A DNA stretch of 9,084 bases from Pseudomonadota bacterium (GTDB lineage: Bacteria > Pseudomonadota > Gammaproteobacteria > PS1 > Pseudothioglobaceae). The first letter of the stretch is position 1. Each line of letters begins with the position of its first letter. The stretch is taken from positions 1 through 9,084 of the forward strand of contig JAHZKM010000100.1 of the NCBI GenBank assembly GCA_022600395.1. Direction: 5' to 3'. Under the pieces are notes generated by a model. The model saw only the letters and a list, made by a program, of their open reading frames with translations. It was not told the DNA's origin and ran no database searches. Of this stretch, positions 1 through 6,976 are shown piece by piece. The position numbers were made by a program, and so were the translations under genes.

Positions 1-455
1 AGTAATTGTAATACCTCGCCTTGGGCAATTTCATTAGTGGCTTTTGATAAAATTTGCATAATTTTCATTGAGTCTGGCTCAACCATCATCTCAAAAGCTC
101 GTGAATACAGAAAATCACCTACCAAAACACTAGCAGCATTGCCCCAAACTTCATTGGCAGTATCTTTACCGCGACGCGTGGCTGATTCATCTACAATGTC
201 ATCGTGTAGCAGGGTGGCCGTATGAATGAGCTCGATAACGACCGCCATGAGGCGATGATGTTCGCCCTGATAGTTGGTTGCACGAGCGCATAAGAGAAGC
301 AATAGTGGGCGCAGGCGTTTGCCGCCAGCGCTAATAATATAGCTACTCATTTGATTAATCAGGGCCACATTTGAACTTAGACGAGCATAAAGCAGGGCGT
401 CAGTTTGTTCTAAGTCTTTTTTGAGCAGCGTCTGAATATCGTCAAAATTTTTCAT
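1..455 (-). CDS. ispB: Octaprenyl (polyprenyl) diphosphate synthase, 3'-truncated by window edge
   Basis: Reading leftward from ATG at 455-453 gives 151 codons with no stop before base 1, so the C-terminal half lies outside the window. Trans-isoprenyl diphosphate synthases of this type extend farnesyl diphosphate with isopentenyl diphosphate to make the side chain of ubiquinone or menaquinone. Seen: GGKRLRP (residues 44-50, isopentenyl diphosphate binding), the first Asp-rich motif DDIVD (85-89) followed by ESATRRGK, then VLVGDFLYSRAF (110-121) and NEIAQGEVLQL (141-151), all closely like E. coli IspB. Ala80, five residues before the first Asp, is small, as expected for a long-chain product. 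The second Asp-rich motif is beyond the edge. The gene starts 4 nt after the rlmE stop and has no clear Shine-Dalgarno, so translational coupling to rlmE is likely (inference). The family is secure; the exact chain length is not readable from the sequence. Confidence -1.
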   Translation of the reverse strand, partial: MKNFDDIQTLLKKDLEQTDALLYARLSSNVALINQMSSYIISAGGKRLRPLLLLLCARATNYQGEHHRLMAVVIELIHTATLLHDDIVDESATRRGKDTANEVWGNAASVLVGDFLYSRAFEMMVEPDSMKIMQILSKATNEIAQGEVLQL

Positions 456-459
456 GCAA

Positions 460-1077
460 CTATTTTAATCCATTTGCTAGTAAATATACTTCTTTAGAGC
501 GTGCCCTTGAGGCTTTTGGTTTACGGATAACAACTTTCTTAAAAGCTGCTCTGCAAGATTTGACGTATTCATCAAACCCACCACCTTGAAAAACTTTAAT
601 GAAAAAAGTGCCATTCGGCGTCAGGGTTTTAACAGCCATATCCAGCGCAAGCTCGCATAAATACATAGATTTGGGAATATCAACTGAGAGTTGTCCGCTC
701 ATATTGGGTGCCATATCACTCAGCACAACATCAATTTTTTTGCCAGTGGTTAGTTCTAGTAGTTCTTCATAAACTGATTCGTGTGTAAAGTCGCCACAGA
801 GAAAATCAACCCCATCAATTGGTTCAATGTCTAAGATATCACTAGCAATAACTTGTCCGCTATTGCCAACCATGTTTATTGCGACTTGACTCCATCCACC
901 TGGCGCTGCGCCTAAATCAAGAACGCGATCTCCAGGTTTGATAAATTTATCCTTATCAACAATTTCAGTCAGCGTGTAAACAGCGCGAGAGCGATAACCC
1001 TCTTTTTGAGCTTTTTTTACGTACTCATCGCTCAAGTGTTCACTCATCCAACGACCTGAAGAACTTTTTTTAGCCAT
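460..1077 (-). CDS. rlmE: 23S rRNA (uridine-2'-O)-methyltransferase RlmE (FtsJ/RrmJ)
   Basis: Uses S-adenosylmethionine to methylate the ribose of U2552 in the A-loop of 23S rRNA on the large ribosomal subunit, a late 50S maturation step (family knowledge). From ATG 1077 the protein is 205 aa (E. coli about 209). Seen: SAM-binding [11 protein letters not shown] (54-64), SDMAPNMSG (120-128) with catalytic Asp121, [12 protein letters not shown] (160-171) with Lys161, and [11 protein letters not shown] (190-200) with Glu196. Odd: the first catalytic Lys (E. coli Lys38, in RSRAxxK) is Thr35, codon ACG at 975-973. Start choice: an in-frame GTG at 1098 would add seven residues (MNQSLKI), but ATG 1077 gives [10 protein letters not shown], which fits the family N-terminus and length. 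Neither start has a strong ribosome-binding site. Downstream ispB follows after 4 nt; upstream typA is divergent. Family identity is near certain; full activity is less so. Confidence -1.
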   Translation of the reverse strand: MAKKSSSGRWMSEHLSDEYVKKAQKEGYRSRAVYTLTEIVDKDKFIKPGDRVLDLGAAPGGWSQVAINMVGNSGQVIASDILDIEPIDGVDFLCGDFTHESVYEELLELTTGKKIDVVLSDMAPNMSGQLSVDIPKSMYLCELALDMAVKTLTPNGTFFIKVFQGGGFDEYVKSCRAAFKKVVIRKPKASRARSKEVYLLANGLK

Positions 1078-1114
1078 AATCTTAAGCGATTGATTCACAT
1101 TAATAAATCATAAT

Positions 1115-1120
1115 ATTATA
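1115..1120 (-). promoter_or_regulatory. Candidate -10 box for rlmE-ispB
   Basis: On the minus strand this reads TATAAT, a perfect consensus -10, 38 nt upstream of the preferred rlmE ATG. The best -35-like match, AAGACA (1146-1141, 4 of 6), gives a long 20-nt spacer, so the promoter rests mainly on the -10. The AT-rich background makes chance matches likely. Confidence -1.
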
Positions 1121-1132
1121 GGAGAGTTAGGG

Positions 1133-1138
1133 GATAAT
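1133..1138 (+). promoter_or_regulatory. Candidate -10 box for typA
   Basis: GATAAT matches the -10 consensus at 5 of 6 bases and lies 29 nt before the typA ATG, which would give a leader of roughly 20-25 nt. No recognisable -35 lies at the right distance (ATAATA at 1110-1115). It sits inside the rlmE-typA divergent region, so the two promoters would overlap. Confidence -1.
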
Positions 1139-1167
1139 AGTGTCTTTTTCGAATCATCCTCAAACGC

Positions 1168-2973
1168 ATGAACACTAAACTTAGAAATATCGCCATTATT
1201 GCCCACGTTGATCACGGTAAAACTACCTTAGTTGATAAACTATTGGAGCAATCAGAAACATTTGATGAGCGCTTTGAGTCAACGGATCGTATGATGGATT
1301 CTAATGATCTTGAAAAAGAGCGTGGTATTACCATTTCCTCTAAGAATACAGCGATTAAATGGAAAGATTATCATATTAATATCGTTGACACCCCAGGACA
1401 CGCCGATTTTGGTGGTGAGGTTGAGCGTGTATTGTCAATGGTTGATTCAGTATTGTTATTAGTAGATGCGCAAGAAGGTCCGATGCCACAAACGCGCTTT
1501 GTGACGAAAAAAGCCTTTGAGCAAGGCCTAAGTCCGATTGTGGTAATTAATAAGATTGATAAAGATGCCGCTAGACCTGATTGGGTTATTGACCAAGTGT
1601 TTGATTTGTTTGATCAGCTGGGTGCAACCGATGAGCAGCTTGACTTCCCAATTATTTATGCCTCAAGTATTAATGGTTATGCTACGCTAGAAGACGGTGT
1701 TCGCGAAGGCGATATGCTGCCAATGTTTGAAACAATTGTTGAAAAAGTAGCCGCACCAGAAGTAGATATTAATGCGCCATTGCAAATGCAAATAACTGCA
1801 CTTGATTACTCATCATTTGTGGGCGCTATTGGTATTGGACGTATTACGCGTGGTACGATTAAAAAGAACCAACAAGTAGTTGTTGTTGGTGCTGACGGCG
1901 CTGAAAGAAAAGCCAAGATTGCCAACTTACAAGGATTTTTAGGCTTGGATAAGGTGGATATTGCCTCTTCTGAAGCAGGTAATATTGCTTGTATTACGGG
2001 TATTGAAGGTATTTCAATTTCTGATACTATTTGTGATCCAGAAACTGTTGAAGCATTACCACCACTTAGTGTTGATGAGCCGACAGTATCAATGGCATTT
2101 AGAGTTAATGATTCGCCATTTGCCGGGCAAGATGGCAAGTATATTACCTCTAGAAATATTCGTGATCGCCTTGATAAAGAACTTATTTACAACGTAGCGC
2201 TGCGCGTTGAAGACACGCAAGATCCTTCTGAATTTTTAGTCTCTGGTCGTGGTGAATTGCATTTATCGGTTCTAATTGAAACCATGCGTCGTGAAGGTTT
2301 TGAGCTAGCTGTAGGCCGCCCGCAAGTAATTCTTAGAGAAATTGATGGCGTTGTTTGCGAGCCGTTTGAAGATTTGAGTATTGATGTTGAGTCTCAGCAT
2401 CAAGGGACAGTTATGGAAAAACTAGGTGAGCGTAAAGCAGAACTGACTAATATGGAGCCTGATGGTAATGGCCGTGTTAAGCTTGATTTTAATATTCCAG
2501 CACGTGGTTTAATTGGCTTTAGAACTGAGTTTTTAACAGCAACAACAGGTACTGGTTTAATGAATTCTACGTTTGATGAATACAAGCCGCAAAAACCAGG
2601 AGATATTGGTCAGCGTTCGAACGGCTCGCTAATTTCAATGAACCAAGGAAAAGCTGTTGCTTATGCTATCTTTAACTTGCAAAAGAGTGGTAAATTCTTT
2701 GTAGAGCATAACACAGAAGTTTATGAAGGTATGGTTGTAGGTATTCATGCACGTGATAAGGATTTAGTGATTAATGTCATGAAAGGCAAGCAGTTAACTA
2801 ATGTTCGTGCTTCAGGTACAGATGAAGCAGTATCACTAACGCCAGCTATCAAGCTAGACCTCGAACAGGCTTTAGAGTTTATTGATGATGATGAGTTGGT
2901 AGAAGTTACGCCACATTTCACACGTATTCGTAAACGTTTATTAAAAGAAGTTGAGCGCAAACGCGCAAGATAA
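1168..2973 (+). CDS. typA: Ribosome-associated translational GTPase TypA/BipA
   Basis: TypA/BipA is an EF-G-like GTPase that binds the ribosome and supports 50S assembly and growth under cold or other stress. The protein is 601 aa (E. coli about 607). All G motifs are intact: AHVDHGKTT (12-20), ERGITISS (51-58, switch I), DTPGH (74-78), NKID (128-131) and the G5 region ASSIN (166-170). Domain II covers roughly 200-295, the EF-G III-like domain 305-385, the EF-G C-like domain 395-480, then the family-specific C-terminal domain with [19 protein letters not shown] and a basic tail ending KEVERKRAR. The ATG at 1168 matches the family N-terminus ([15 protein letters not shown]). No Shine-Dalgarno precedes it (CCTCAAACGC then ATG). 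It is divergent from rlmE (90-nt gap) and 55 nt upstream of the RND gene. Nothing looks broken. Confidence -1.
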   Translation: MNTKLRNIAIIAHVDHGKTTLVDKLLEQSETFDERFESTDRMMDSNDLEKERGITISSKNTAIKWKDYHINIVDTPGHADFGGEVERVLSMVDSVLLLVDAQEGPMPQTRFVTKKAFEQGLSPIVVINKIDKDAARPDWVIDQVFDLFDQLGATDEQLDFPIIYASSINGYATLEDGVREGDMLPMFETIVEKVAAPEVDINAPLQMQITALDYSSFVGAIGIGRITRGTIKKNQQVVVVGADGAERKAKIANLQGFLGLDKVDIASSEAGNIACITGIEGISISDTICDPETVEALPPLSVDEPTVSMAFRVNDSPFAGQDGKYITSRNIRDRLDKELIYNVALRVEDTQDPSEFLVSGRGELHLSVLIETMRREGFELAVGRPQVILREIDGVVCEPFEDLSIDVESQHQGTVMEKLGERKAELTNMEPDGNGRVKLDFNIPARGLIGFRTEFLTATTGTGLMNSTFDEYKPQKPGDIGQRSNGSLISMNQGKAVAYAIFNLQKSGKFFVEHNTEVYEGMVVGIHARDKDLVINVMKGKQLTNVRASGTDEAVSLTPAIKLDLEQALEFIDDDELVEVTPHFTRIRKRLLKEVERKRAR

Positions 2974-2982
2974 TTTTTTTTT
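2955..2982 (+). terminator. Weak candidate terminator at the end of typA
   Basis: A short GCGC-AAAC-GCGC hairpin (2955-2966) lies in the last typA codons, and a run of nine T begins right after the stop (2974-2982). The stem has only 4 bp and is separated from the T-run by 7 nt, so this is a poor intrinsic terminator. Read-through from typA into the RND gene cannot be excluded. Confidence -1.
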
Positions 2983-2988
2983 AATTAC

Positions 2989-3012
2989 CCAGTTTTAAAA
3001 ATTTAAATCTGG
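2989..3012. promoter_or_regulatory. 24-bp imperfect palindrome upstream of the RND gene (candidate operator)
   Basis: The arms CCAG (2989-2992) and CTGG (3009-3012) enclose an AT core, TTTTAAAA then ATTTAAAT. Ten of the 12 base pairs are symmetric; only pairs 5 and 12 mismatch. No T-run follows on the plus strand, so it does not look like a terminator. Its position just upstream of a -10-like box fits a repressor site such as those of TetR-type pump regulators. That role is inference, and AT-rich palindromes occur by chance. Confidence -1.
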
Positions 3013-3014
3013 AG

Positions 3015-3020
3015 TATACT
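3015..3020 (+). promoter_or_regulatory. Candidate -10 box for the RND gene
   Basis: TATACT matches the -10 consensus at 5 of 6 bases and lies within a perfect 10-bp palindrome, GAGTATACTC (3012-3021). Transcription would start about base 3027, giving an almost leaderless message for the ATG at 3029. The region 17 nt upstream (GTTTTA) is not a good -35. Confidence -1.
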
Positions 3021-3028
3021 CTCGCAAT

Positions 3029-6000
3029 ATGGACGGTTTTCTTGATTTTTTAGTTAAACAGAAAAAGCTAGCATTGGTTTTTACCATCAGTGTTATTGCA
3101 TTAGGATTATTCAGTCTTACTAACATACAGCGTGATCAATTTCCAGCAGTGGATTTTGAGATCGTCTCTATTGTGACTAGCTACCCAGGTGCCTCCCCAG
3201 AAGATGTTGAGCAAAACGTTACTAATGTTATTGAAGATGAACTAAGTAGCATATCCGGTATTGATAAGTTTACCTCTACTTCGAGAGCTGGCGCTTCTTC
3301 GATTATTGTTACATTATCTCAAGATATAGAGGATGTCTCCGAAGTCAAGCAAGAAATTCGAAATGCTGTTAATCGAATTAAATCATTACCAGAAGAGGTT
3401 ACAAATCTTCCTCAAGTTGTTGACCGAAAAACTTCTCGAAAAAGTATTTTAAAAATTAGTATTGGTAGCGATCAATTAGACTATTCTCAGTTGAGAAATA
3501 TCGTGGACAATTTGGTTAAATCTATCGAACTGATTGATGGAGTTTCACAAGTTGATAAGCAAGGCTATTTAGACAAAGAAATCCAGATCCAAATTAACCC
3601 AGAAAAGTTATATCAATACGAGCTTTCTTTACCTGAAGTGATGAACGCTATCAACCAAAGAAATCAGCGTTATACAGTTGGTAGTAATCATAATTTAGAA
3701 TTTGAAAAGACTATTGTTGTTTTGTCTAAATTTGACGCTGCCAATGATGTGGGCGATGTTATTGTTAAGTCTAGCTTTGAGGGATTAGTAGTGAGGCTTA
3801 AAGACATTGCCGACATTAACATTGGCAATGTTGAAGAAGAAGACATAGTTAGAATTAACGGGGAAAAGGGCTTTGTATTACGAGTTAAAAAACAAGCTAA
3901 TTCTGATGTAATCTCTACCGTGGATTTGGTTAAAAATCATATGGATAAAGCGATTAAAAAATACGATAACAAAATCGATGTTTTTTATTCTTCGGATCAG
4001 TCAAAATACGTTAGAAACCGTTTAGAAATTGTTATAAACAATGGATTGATTGGACTCGTTTTAGTGTTAGTAGTTTTAGGTGTATTTTTATCCTTTAAAA
4101 CTGCTTTTTGGGTATCTGTAAGTTTGCCAGTGAGTTTGTTGGGTACGGTTGCATTGTTAGGTGCCACGGGAGAGACAATCAATTTAGTGTCTCTAGCAGC
4201 TATGATTTTAGTATTAGGAATCGTGGTTGATGATTCAATTATTGTTGCCGAAAGTATCCATTATTATAAGCAAACAGGATTAGATAAGTTTAAATCAGCA
4301 GCTTATGGATTTAAGCGCGTAATTATGCCAGTAGTTACTACTATTCTAACTACTATATTAGCCTTTTCGTCGATGTTTTTAATGGGCGGCACCATGGGGA
4401 AATTCATCTATGTCATTCCTTTAGTGGTTATCTTTGCTTTAATGTTGTCTTTTTTAGAGGTCTCATTAGCACTTCCTGCTCATTTAGCAGGAGTAAAAGA
4501 AAAGCCTGGTGAAAAAAAATGGTTTGTTTTTTTTGAAAATAAATTTGAAGTTTTCTTAACAAAAGTTTTAAAAATTCGTTATTTGGTTATTTCGATTTTT
4601 ACTATCGTTTTGGTGTTTTCATTATATTTTGCTAGTTCGCATATGAAATTTTCTCTATTTCCTGCTGTTGGTGTTGACAATATTAATGCTCGTTTAACAA
4701 TGCCTGTAGGTTCATCTTTGGTCAATACTGAGAAAAAAGCAAAACAGGTTGAAGCGTTAATTACTGAAGTGGTAGGAGATGATTTAATATCAATAACAAC
4801 TGACGTTGGTAAATATTTTTCTCATAAGGCTTATTTTGCTATTGAGCTTATTCCTTCTTCTGCAAGGGTTTCCAGTTCAAAAATAATCTTAGATGCGCTA
4901 AAAGACAAGGCGAACAGTATTACAGATGTTGAGAAATTAAAGTTCTCAGTTAGGCGACCTGGGCCGCCTCAAGGTGAAGATGTTGAAATTAATTTAATAA
5001 GTCAAGAAGGTTTGGAAAATAAACGCGCCGCCGCTCGATTAGAAGAAATTTTACTCAGTCTAGATGGAGTTGATAATGTTCAGCGCGACGATGAACCAGG
5101 CAAAGAGCGTCTTGAAGTAAAGCTTGATTTTGAAAAAATGGCACGTCTTGATATTGATTTTTCTACTGTTAATCGTTACCTTCGCGCTGCATTCACAGGT
5201 ATCGATGTCACTAGCATTCGTGAAGGGCAAAATGATATAAATTTTCGAATTTACTTAGGTAATTTGAAACAGTCTGAAGCTTTTATTAGATCATTAAAAG
5301 TGATTAATAAAAAAGGTAGAGTTGTCCCTTTAGCAAACTTCTCTAGTATTCGTCAGATTGTCGGCGAGCCTGATTTTAACCATTACAATGGCCTGAGATC
5401 TATTTTGCTAACTGCCAGTATTGATGATGAAAAAACCAGTACTAGTGAGGTAATGGAAGCCGCTTTCTCTCAACTTGAGATAGACAATAATTTTCCGTCA
5501 GTTAGAGCCATTTCAGAAGGTGGCGCTAAAGAAACTATGAAGTCTATGGAGAGTTTTAAGCAGGCATTTATCATTGCAGTTTTTGGTATATTTTTATTAT
5601 TAGTGCTACTGTTTAATTCTTACACTCAGCCATTACTCATTCTAAGTGCTATTCCTTTCTCAGTGATTGGTGTTATTTGGGCGTTTTTCTTACACTCAGA
5701 GCCGCTTAGTTTTTTTGCTATTTTAGGTGTTTTGGCATTGGTTGGTGTAATTGTTAACGACTCATTAGTGCTAGTTTCACACTTAAATTATTTAAAGCAA
5801 AAGAGTCTTGAAAAAATGTCAATTCATCAATGGATTGTTAAGGGTGCAAGAGATAGGCTTCGCGCCGTCGTTCTGACAAGTCTTACAACGTTGGCAGGCA
5901 TTATTCCTTTAGCGTATGGTATTGGTGGCACAGATTATATTTTGCAGCCGATGGCACTTGCATTAGGCTATGGATTGTTATTCGGAACACTAATGACATT

Positions 6001-6085
6001 AGTCTTACTTCCGTGCCTGTATTTAATCAATGTTGAATTTATTAATTGGTTTGAGAAATTCAAAAGCAAGCTAAAAAACTCTTAA
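3029..6085 (+). CDS. RND-superfamily efflux transporter permease (AcrB/HAE-like), orphan
   Basis: Inner-membrane, proton-driven pump of the resistance-nodulation-division superfamily; it would export substrates with a membrane-fusion protein and an outer-membrane channel. At 1018 aa it is full length. Predicted layout: TM1 about 14-30, periplasmic loop 31-336, TM2-TM6 about 337-482, TM7 about 516-535, second loop 536-844, TM8-TM12 about 845-1000. TM4 has the proton-relay pair Asp401/Asp402 in GIVVDDSIIVAES (AcrB Asp407/408). TM11 has RLRAVVLTS (Arg943 and Thr950, matching AcrB Arg971/Thr978). In TM10 the AcrB Lys940 position is Asn910 (VGVIVNDSLVLV). The start fits the family (MDGFLDFLVKQKKLALV); GGAG at 3011-3014 is 14 nt away, too far for a good ribosome-binding site. 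No partner genes are adjacent: typA is upstream and ruvA converges downstream. Substrate unknown; not clearly CusA-like or a specific multidrug type. Confidence -1.
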   Translation: MDGFLDFLVKQKKLALVFTISVIALGLFSLTNIQRDQFPAVDFEIVSIVTSYPGASPEDVEQNVTNVIEDELSSISGIDKFTSTSRAGASSIIVTLSQDIEDVSEVKQEIRNAVNRIKSLPEEVTNLPQVVDRKTSRKSILKISIGSDQLDYSQLRNIVDNLVKSIELIDGVSQVDKQGYLDKEIQIQINPEKLYQYELSLPEVMNAINQRNQRYTVGSNHNLEFEKTIVVLSKFDAANDVGDVIVKSSFEGLVVRLKDIADINIGNVEEEDIVRINGEKGFVLRVKKQANSDVISTVDLVKNHMDKAIKKYDNKIDVFYSSDQSKYVRNRLEIVINNGLIGLVLVLVVLGVFLSFKTAFWVSVSLPVSLLGTVALLGATGETINLVSLAAMILVLGIVVDDSIIVAESIHYYKQTGLDKFKSAAYGFKRVIMPVVTTILTTILAFSSMFLMGGTMGKFIYVIPLVVIFALMLSFLEVSLALPAHLAGVKEKPGEKKWFVFFENKFEVFLTKVLKIRYLVISIFTIVLVFSLYFASSHMKFSLFPAVGVDNINARLTMPVGSSLVNTEKKAKQVEALITEVVGDDLISITTDVGKYFSHKAYFAIELIPSSARVSSSKIILDALKDKANSITDVEKLKFSVRRPGPPQGEDVEINLISQEGLENKRAAARLEEILLSLDGVDNVQRDDEPGKERLEVKLDFEKMARLDIDFSTVNRYLRAAFTGIDVTSIREGQNDINFRIYLGNLKQSEAFIRSLKVINKKGRVVPLANFSSIRQIVGEPDFNHYNGLRSILLTASIDDEKTSTSEVMEAAFSQLEIDNNFPSVRAISEGGAKETMKSMESFKQAFIIAVFGIFLLLVLLFNSYTQPLLILSAIPFSVIGVIWAFFLHSEPLSFFAILGVLALVGVIVNDSLVLVSHLNYLKQKSLEKMSIHQWIVKGARDRLRAVVLTSLTTLAGIIPLAYGIGGTDYILQPMALALGYGLLFGTLMTLVLLPCLYLINVEFINWFEKFKSKLKNS

Positions 6086-6099
6086 TTTAACGATTTTTA

Positions 6100-6130
6100 T
6101 TTTTTGAAAATTTAGGTTTTTTTGAAAATT
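6100..6130. repeat. 13-bp direct repeat, two copies 18 bp apart
   Basis: TTTTTTGAAAATT occurs at 6100-6112 and again at 6118-6130, just downstream of the RND stop. It is low in complexity, so it may be slippage or chance. Confidence -1.
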
Positions 6131-6159
6131 GTGTCTTTATTGAAGTATTTTTGCGCAAA

Positions 6160-6179
6160 AAATCCGAAATAAATCCGAA
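6160..6179. repeat. 9-bp direct repeat, two copies 11 bp apart
   Basis: AAATCCGAA occurs at 6160-6168 and 6171-6179, once per helical turn. It is less biased in composition than its surroundings, but only two copies are present. Confidence -1.
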
Positions 6180-6295
6180 TTTATGGCTAAAAAATCCTTT
6201 AAAACTCTTTTTTAGACTTTAAATCTTATTTTTGATGTTTTAATGGTACTTTTAAGCAAGAAAGACTGATTAAAAAAGAGCAATATTTAAAAATT

Positions 6296-6337
6296 TGACA
6301 AATATTCTTAGTAGTCTTATTTTTTATATTTTTGTCA
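6296..6337 (-). terminator. Inverted repeat just after ruvA, possible weak transcript end
   Basis: TGACAAATAT (6296-6305) pairs with ATATTTTTGTCA (6326-6337) apart from two extra T. On the minus strand this hairpin would begin 3 nt after the ruvA stop. The stem is AT-rich with a loop of about 20 nt and no good T-run directly follows, so termination here is only a possibility. Confidence -1.
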
Positions 6338-6340
6338 GCT

Positions 6341-6931
6341 TTATTTGTTTTGTAACGCTTGGCGAATAAGTTCTTCAGTTGATAGCGTATCATTTTTAAT
6401 AGCGTTGAGCATTTTTTCAGCCTCTTTTGTTTTAAAACCTAGTGCTTGAAGAGCCTGAGAGGCTTTTTGGGTGTTTGGGTTGATGTTAGCGCTGGCAGTA
6501 ATCACTTGATAATTTGAGCCGTGCAATTCAAGTTTAGCTAAACGGTCTTTGAGCTCAACAATGAGTTTTTGCGCAGTTTTCTTGCCAATACCTGGGGTTT
6601 TAGCAAGAAGGGCGTCGTCCTCATTAGCAACTGCATTCATTAGTGATGCAATATTAAGGTGCGAAAGAATAGCTAGCGCTACTTTTGGACCAACCCCATT
6701 CACGCGTATCAGCTCTCTAAAGAGGATTTTTTCATCTTGAGAAATAAAGCCGTACAATGTTTGAGCATCTTCTTTAACATGAAAATGTGTATGAAGTGAG
6801 AGTTGTTCACTCTGCCCCATCTCATAAAAACTAGACATCGGACAAAGAATTTCATAGCCAATACCGCCGACTTCTAAAAGCACTTCTGGTGGATTTTTTT
6901 CTAAAATTTTTCCAGTTAATCGACCAATCAT
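6341..6931 (-). CDS. ruvA: Holliday junction branch migration protein RuvA
   Basis: RuvA tetramers bind four-way DNA junctions and load the RuvB motor, which drives branch migration during recombination and fork repair. The protein is 196 aa (E. coli 203). Domain I (1-62) contains MIGRLTG, VGGIGYEI (21-28) and the acidic pin Glu54-Asp55 in HVKEDAQTLYGF. Domain II has two helix-hairpin-helix motifs, VNGVGPKVALAIL (77-89) and TPGIGKKTAQKLIVEL (112-127). A flexible linker leads to domain III (about 150-196), the RuvB contact, with ALQALGFKTKEAEKML. The ATG at 6931 gives the canonical start; upstream is only a weak A-rich AAGAAA. It follows leuD by 45 nt on the same strand with no terminator seen, so co-transcription with leuCD is plausible. 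Odd: neither ruvB nor ruvC is adjacent; the next gene downstream is convergent. Confidence -1.
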   Translation of the reverse strand: MIGRLTGKILEKNPPEVLLEVGGIGYEILCPMSSFYEMGQSEQLSLHTHFHVKEDAQTLYGFISQDEKILFRELIRVNGVGPKVALAILSHLNIASLMNAVANEDDALLAKTPGIGKKTAQKLIVELKDRLAKLELHGSNYQVITASANINPNTQKASQALQALGFKTKEAEKMLNAIKNDTLSTEELIRQALQNK

Positions 6932-6976
6932 ATTTTCTTATTTTTTTTCACACCCATGCCCAATAGTAGAATGAAA

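Larger units (their letters stand above)
6086..6340. other. AT-rich convergent intergenic spacer, no gene seen
   Basis: This 255-nt gap between the stops of the RND gene and ruvA is dominated by A and T runs. It holds short direct repeats, a perfect palindrome TTTTTGCGCAAAAA (6148-6161), and a widely spaced perfect inverted repeat, CTCTTTTTTA (6205-6214) with TAAAAAAGAG (6271-6280). The longest reading frames noticed encode about 10 residues. No GC-rich hairpin followed by a T-run, the usual intrinsic terminator, is visible on either strand. Confidence -1.

Noticed and set aside
37..225. 62-codon plus-strand frame opposite ispB
   Set aside because: ispB is clearly coding on the minus strand with its conserved motifs; the plus frame is its shadow.
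1075..1100. Upstream starts for rlmE: in-frame GTG at 1098-1096 and an ATG at 1100-1098
   Set aside because: The ATG at 1100 is followed at once by TGA in its frame. The GTG adds seven residues unlike family N-termini and has no better ribosome-binding site than ATG 1077.
1806..2138. 110-codon open frame antisense to typA
   Set aside because: It lies wholly within a strongly conserved gene on the other strand, has a Ser/Pro-rich low-complexity translation and no ribosome-binding site; it mirrors typA codon bias.
1961..2197. 78-codon frame inside typA on the same strand
   Set aside because: It is out of frame with intact typA, with no homology or start signal. TypA has no frameshift that would need it.
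6148..6161. TTTTTGCGCAAAAA as a bidirectional terminator
   Set aside because: A palindrome with no spare loop leaves at most five A-T pairs around GCGC, too weak for termination. It is recorded only as a palindrome.
6100..6179. CRISPR-like or tandem array
   Set aside because: Only two copies of each short repeat, no regular spacers, and low complexity.
6183..6215. Tiny frame MAKKSFKTLF in the spacer after the RND gene
   Set aside because: Only 10 residues, no ribosome-binding site, in an A/T-run region where such frames arise by chance.
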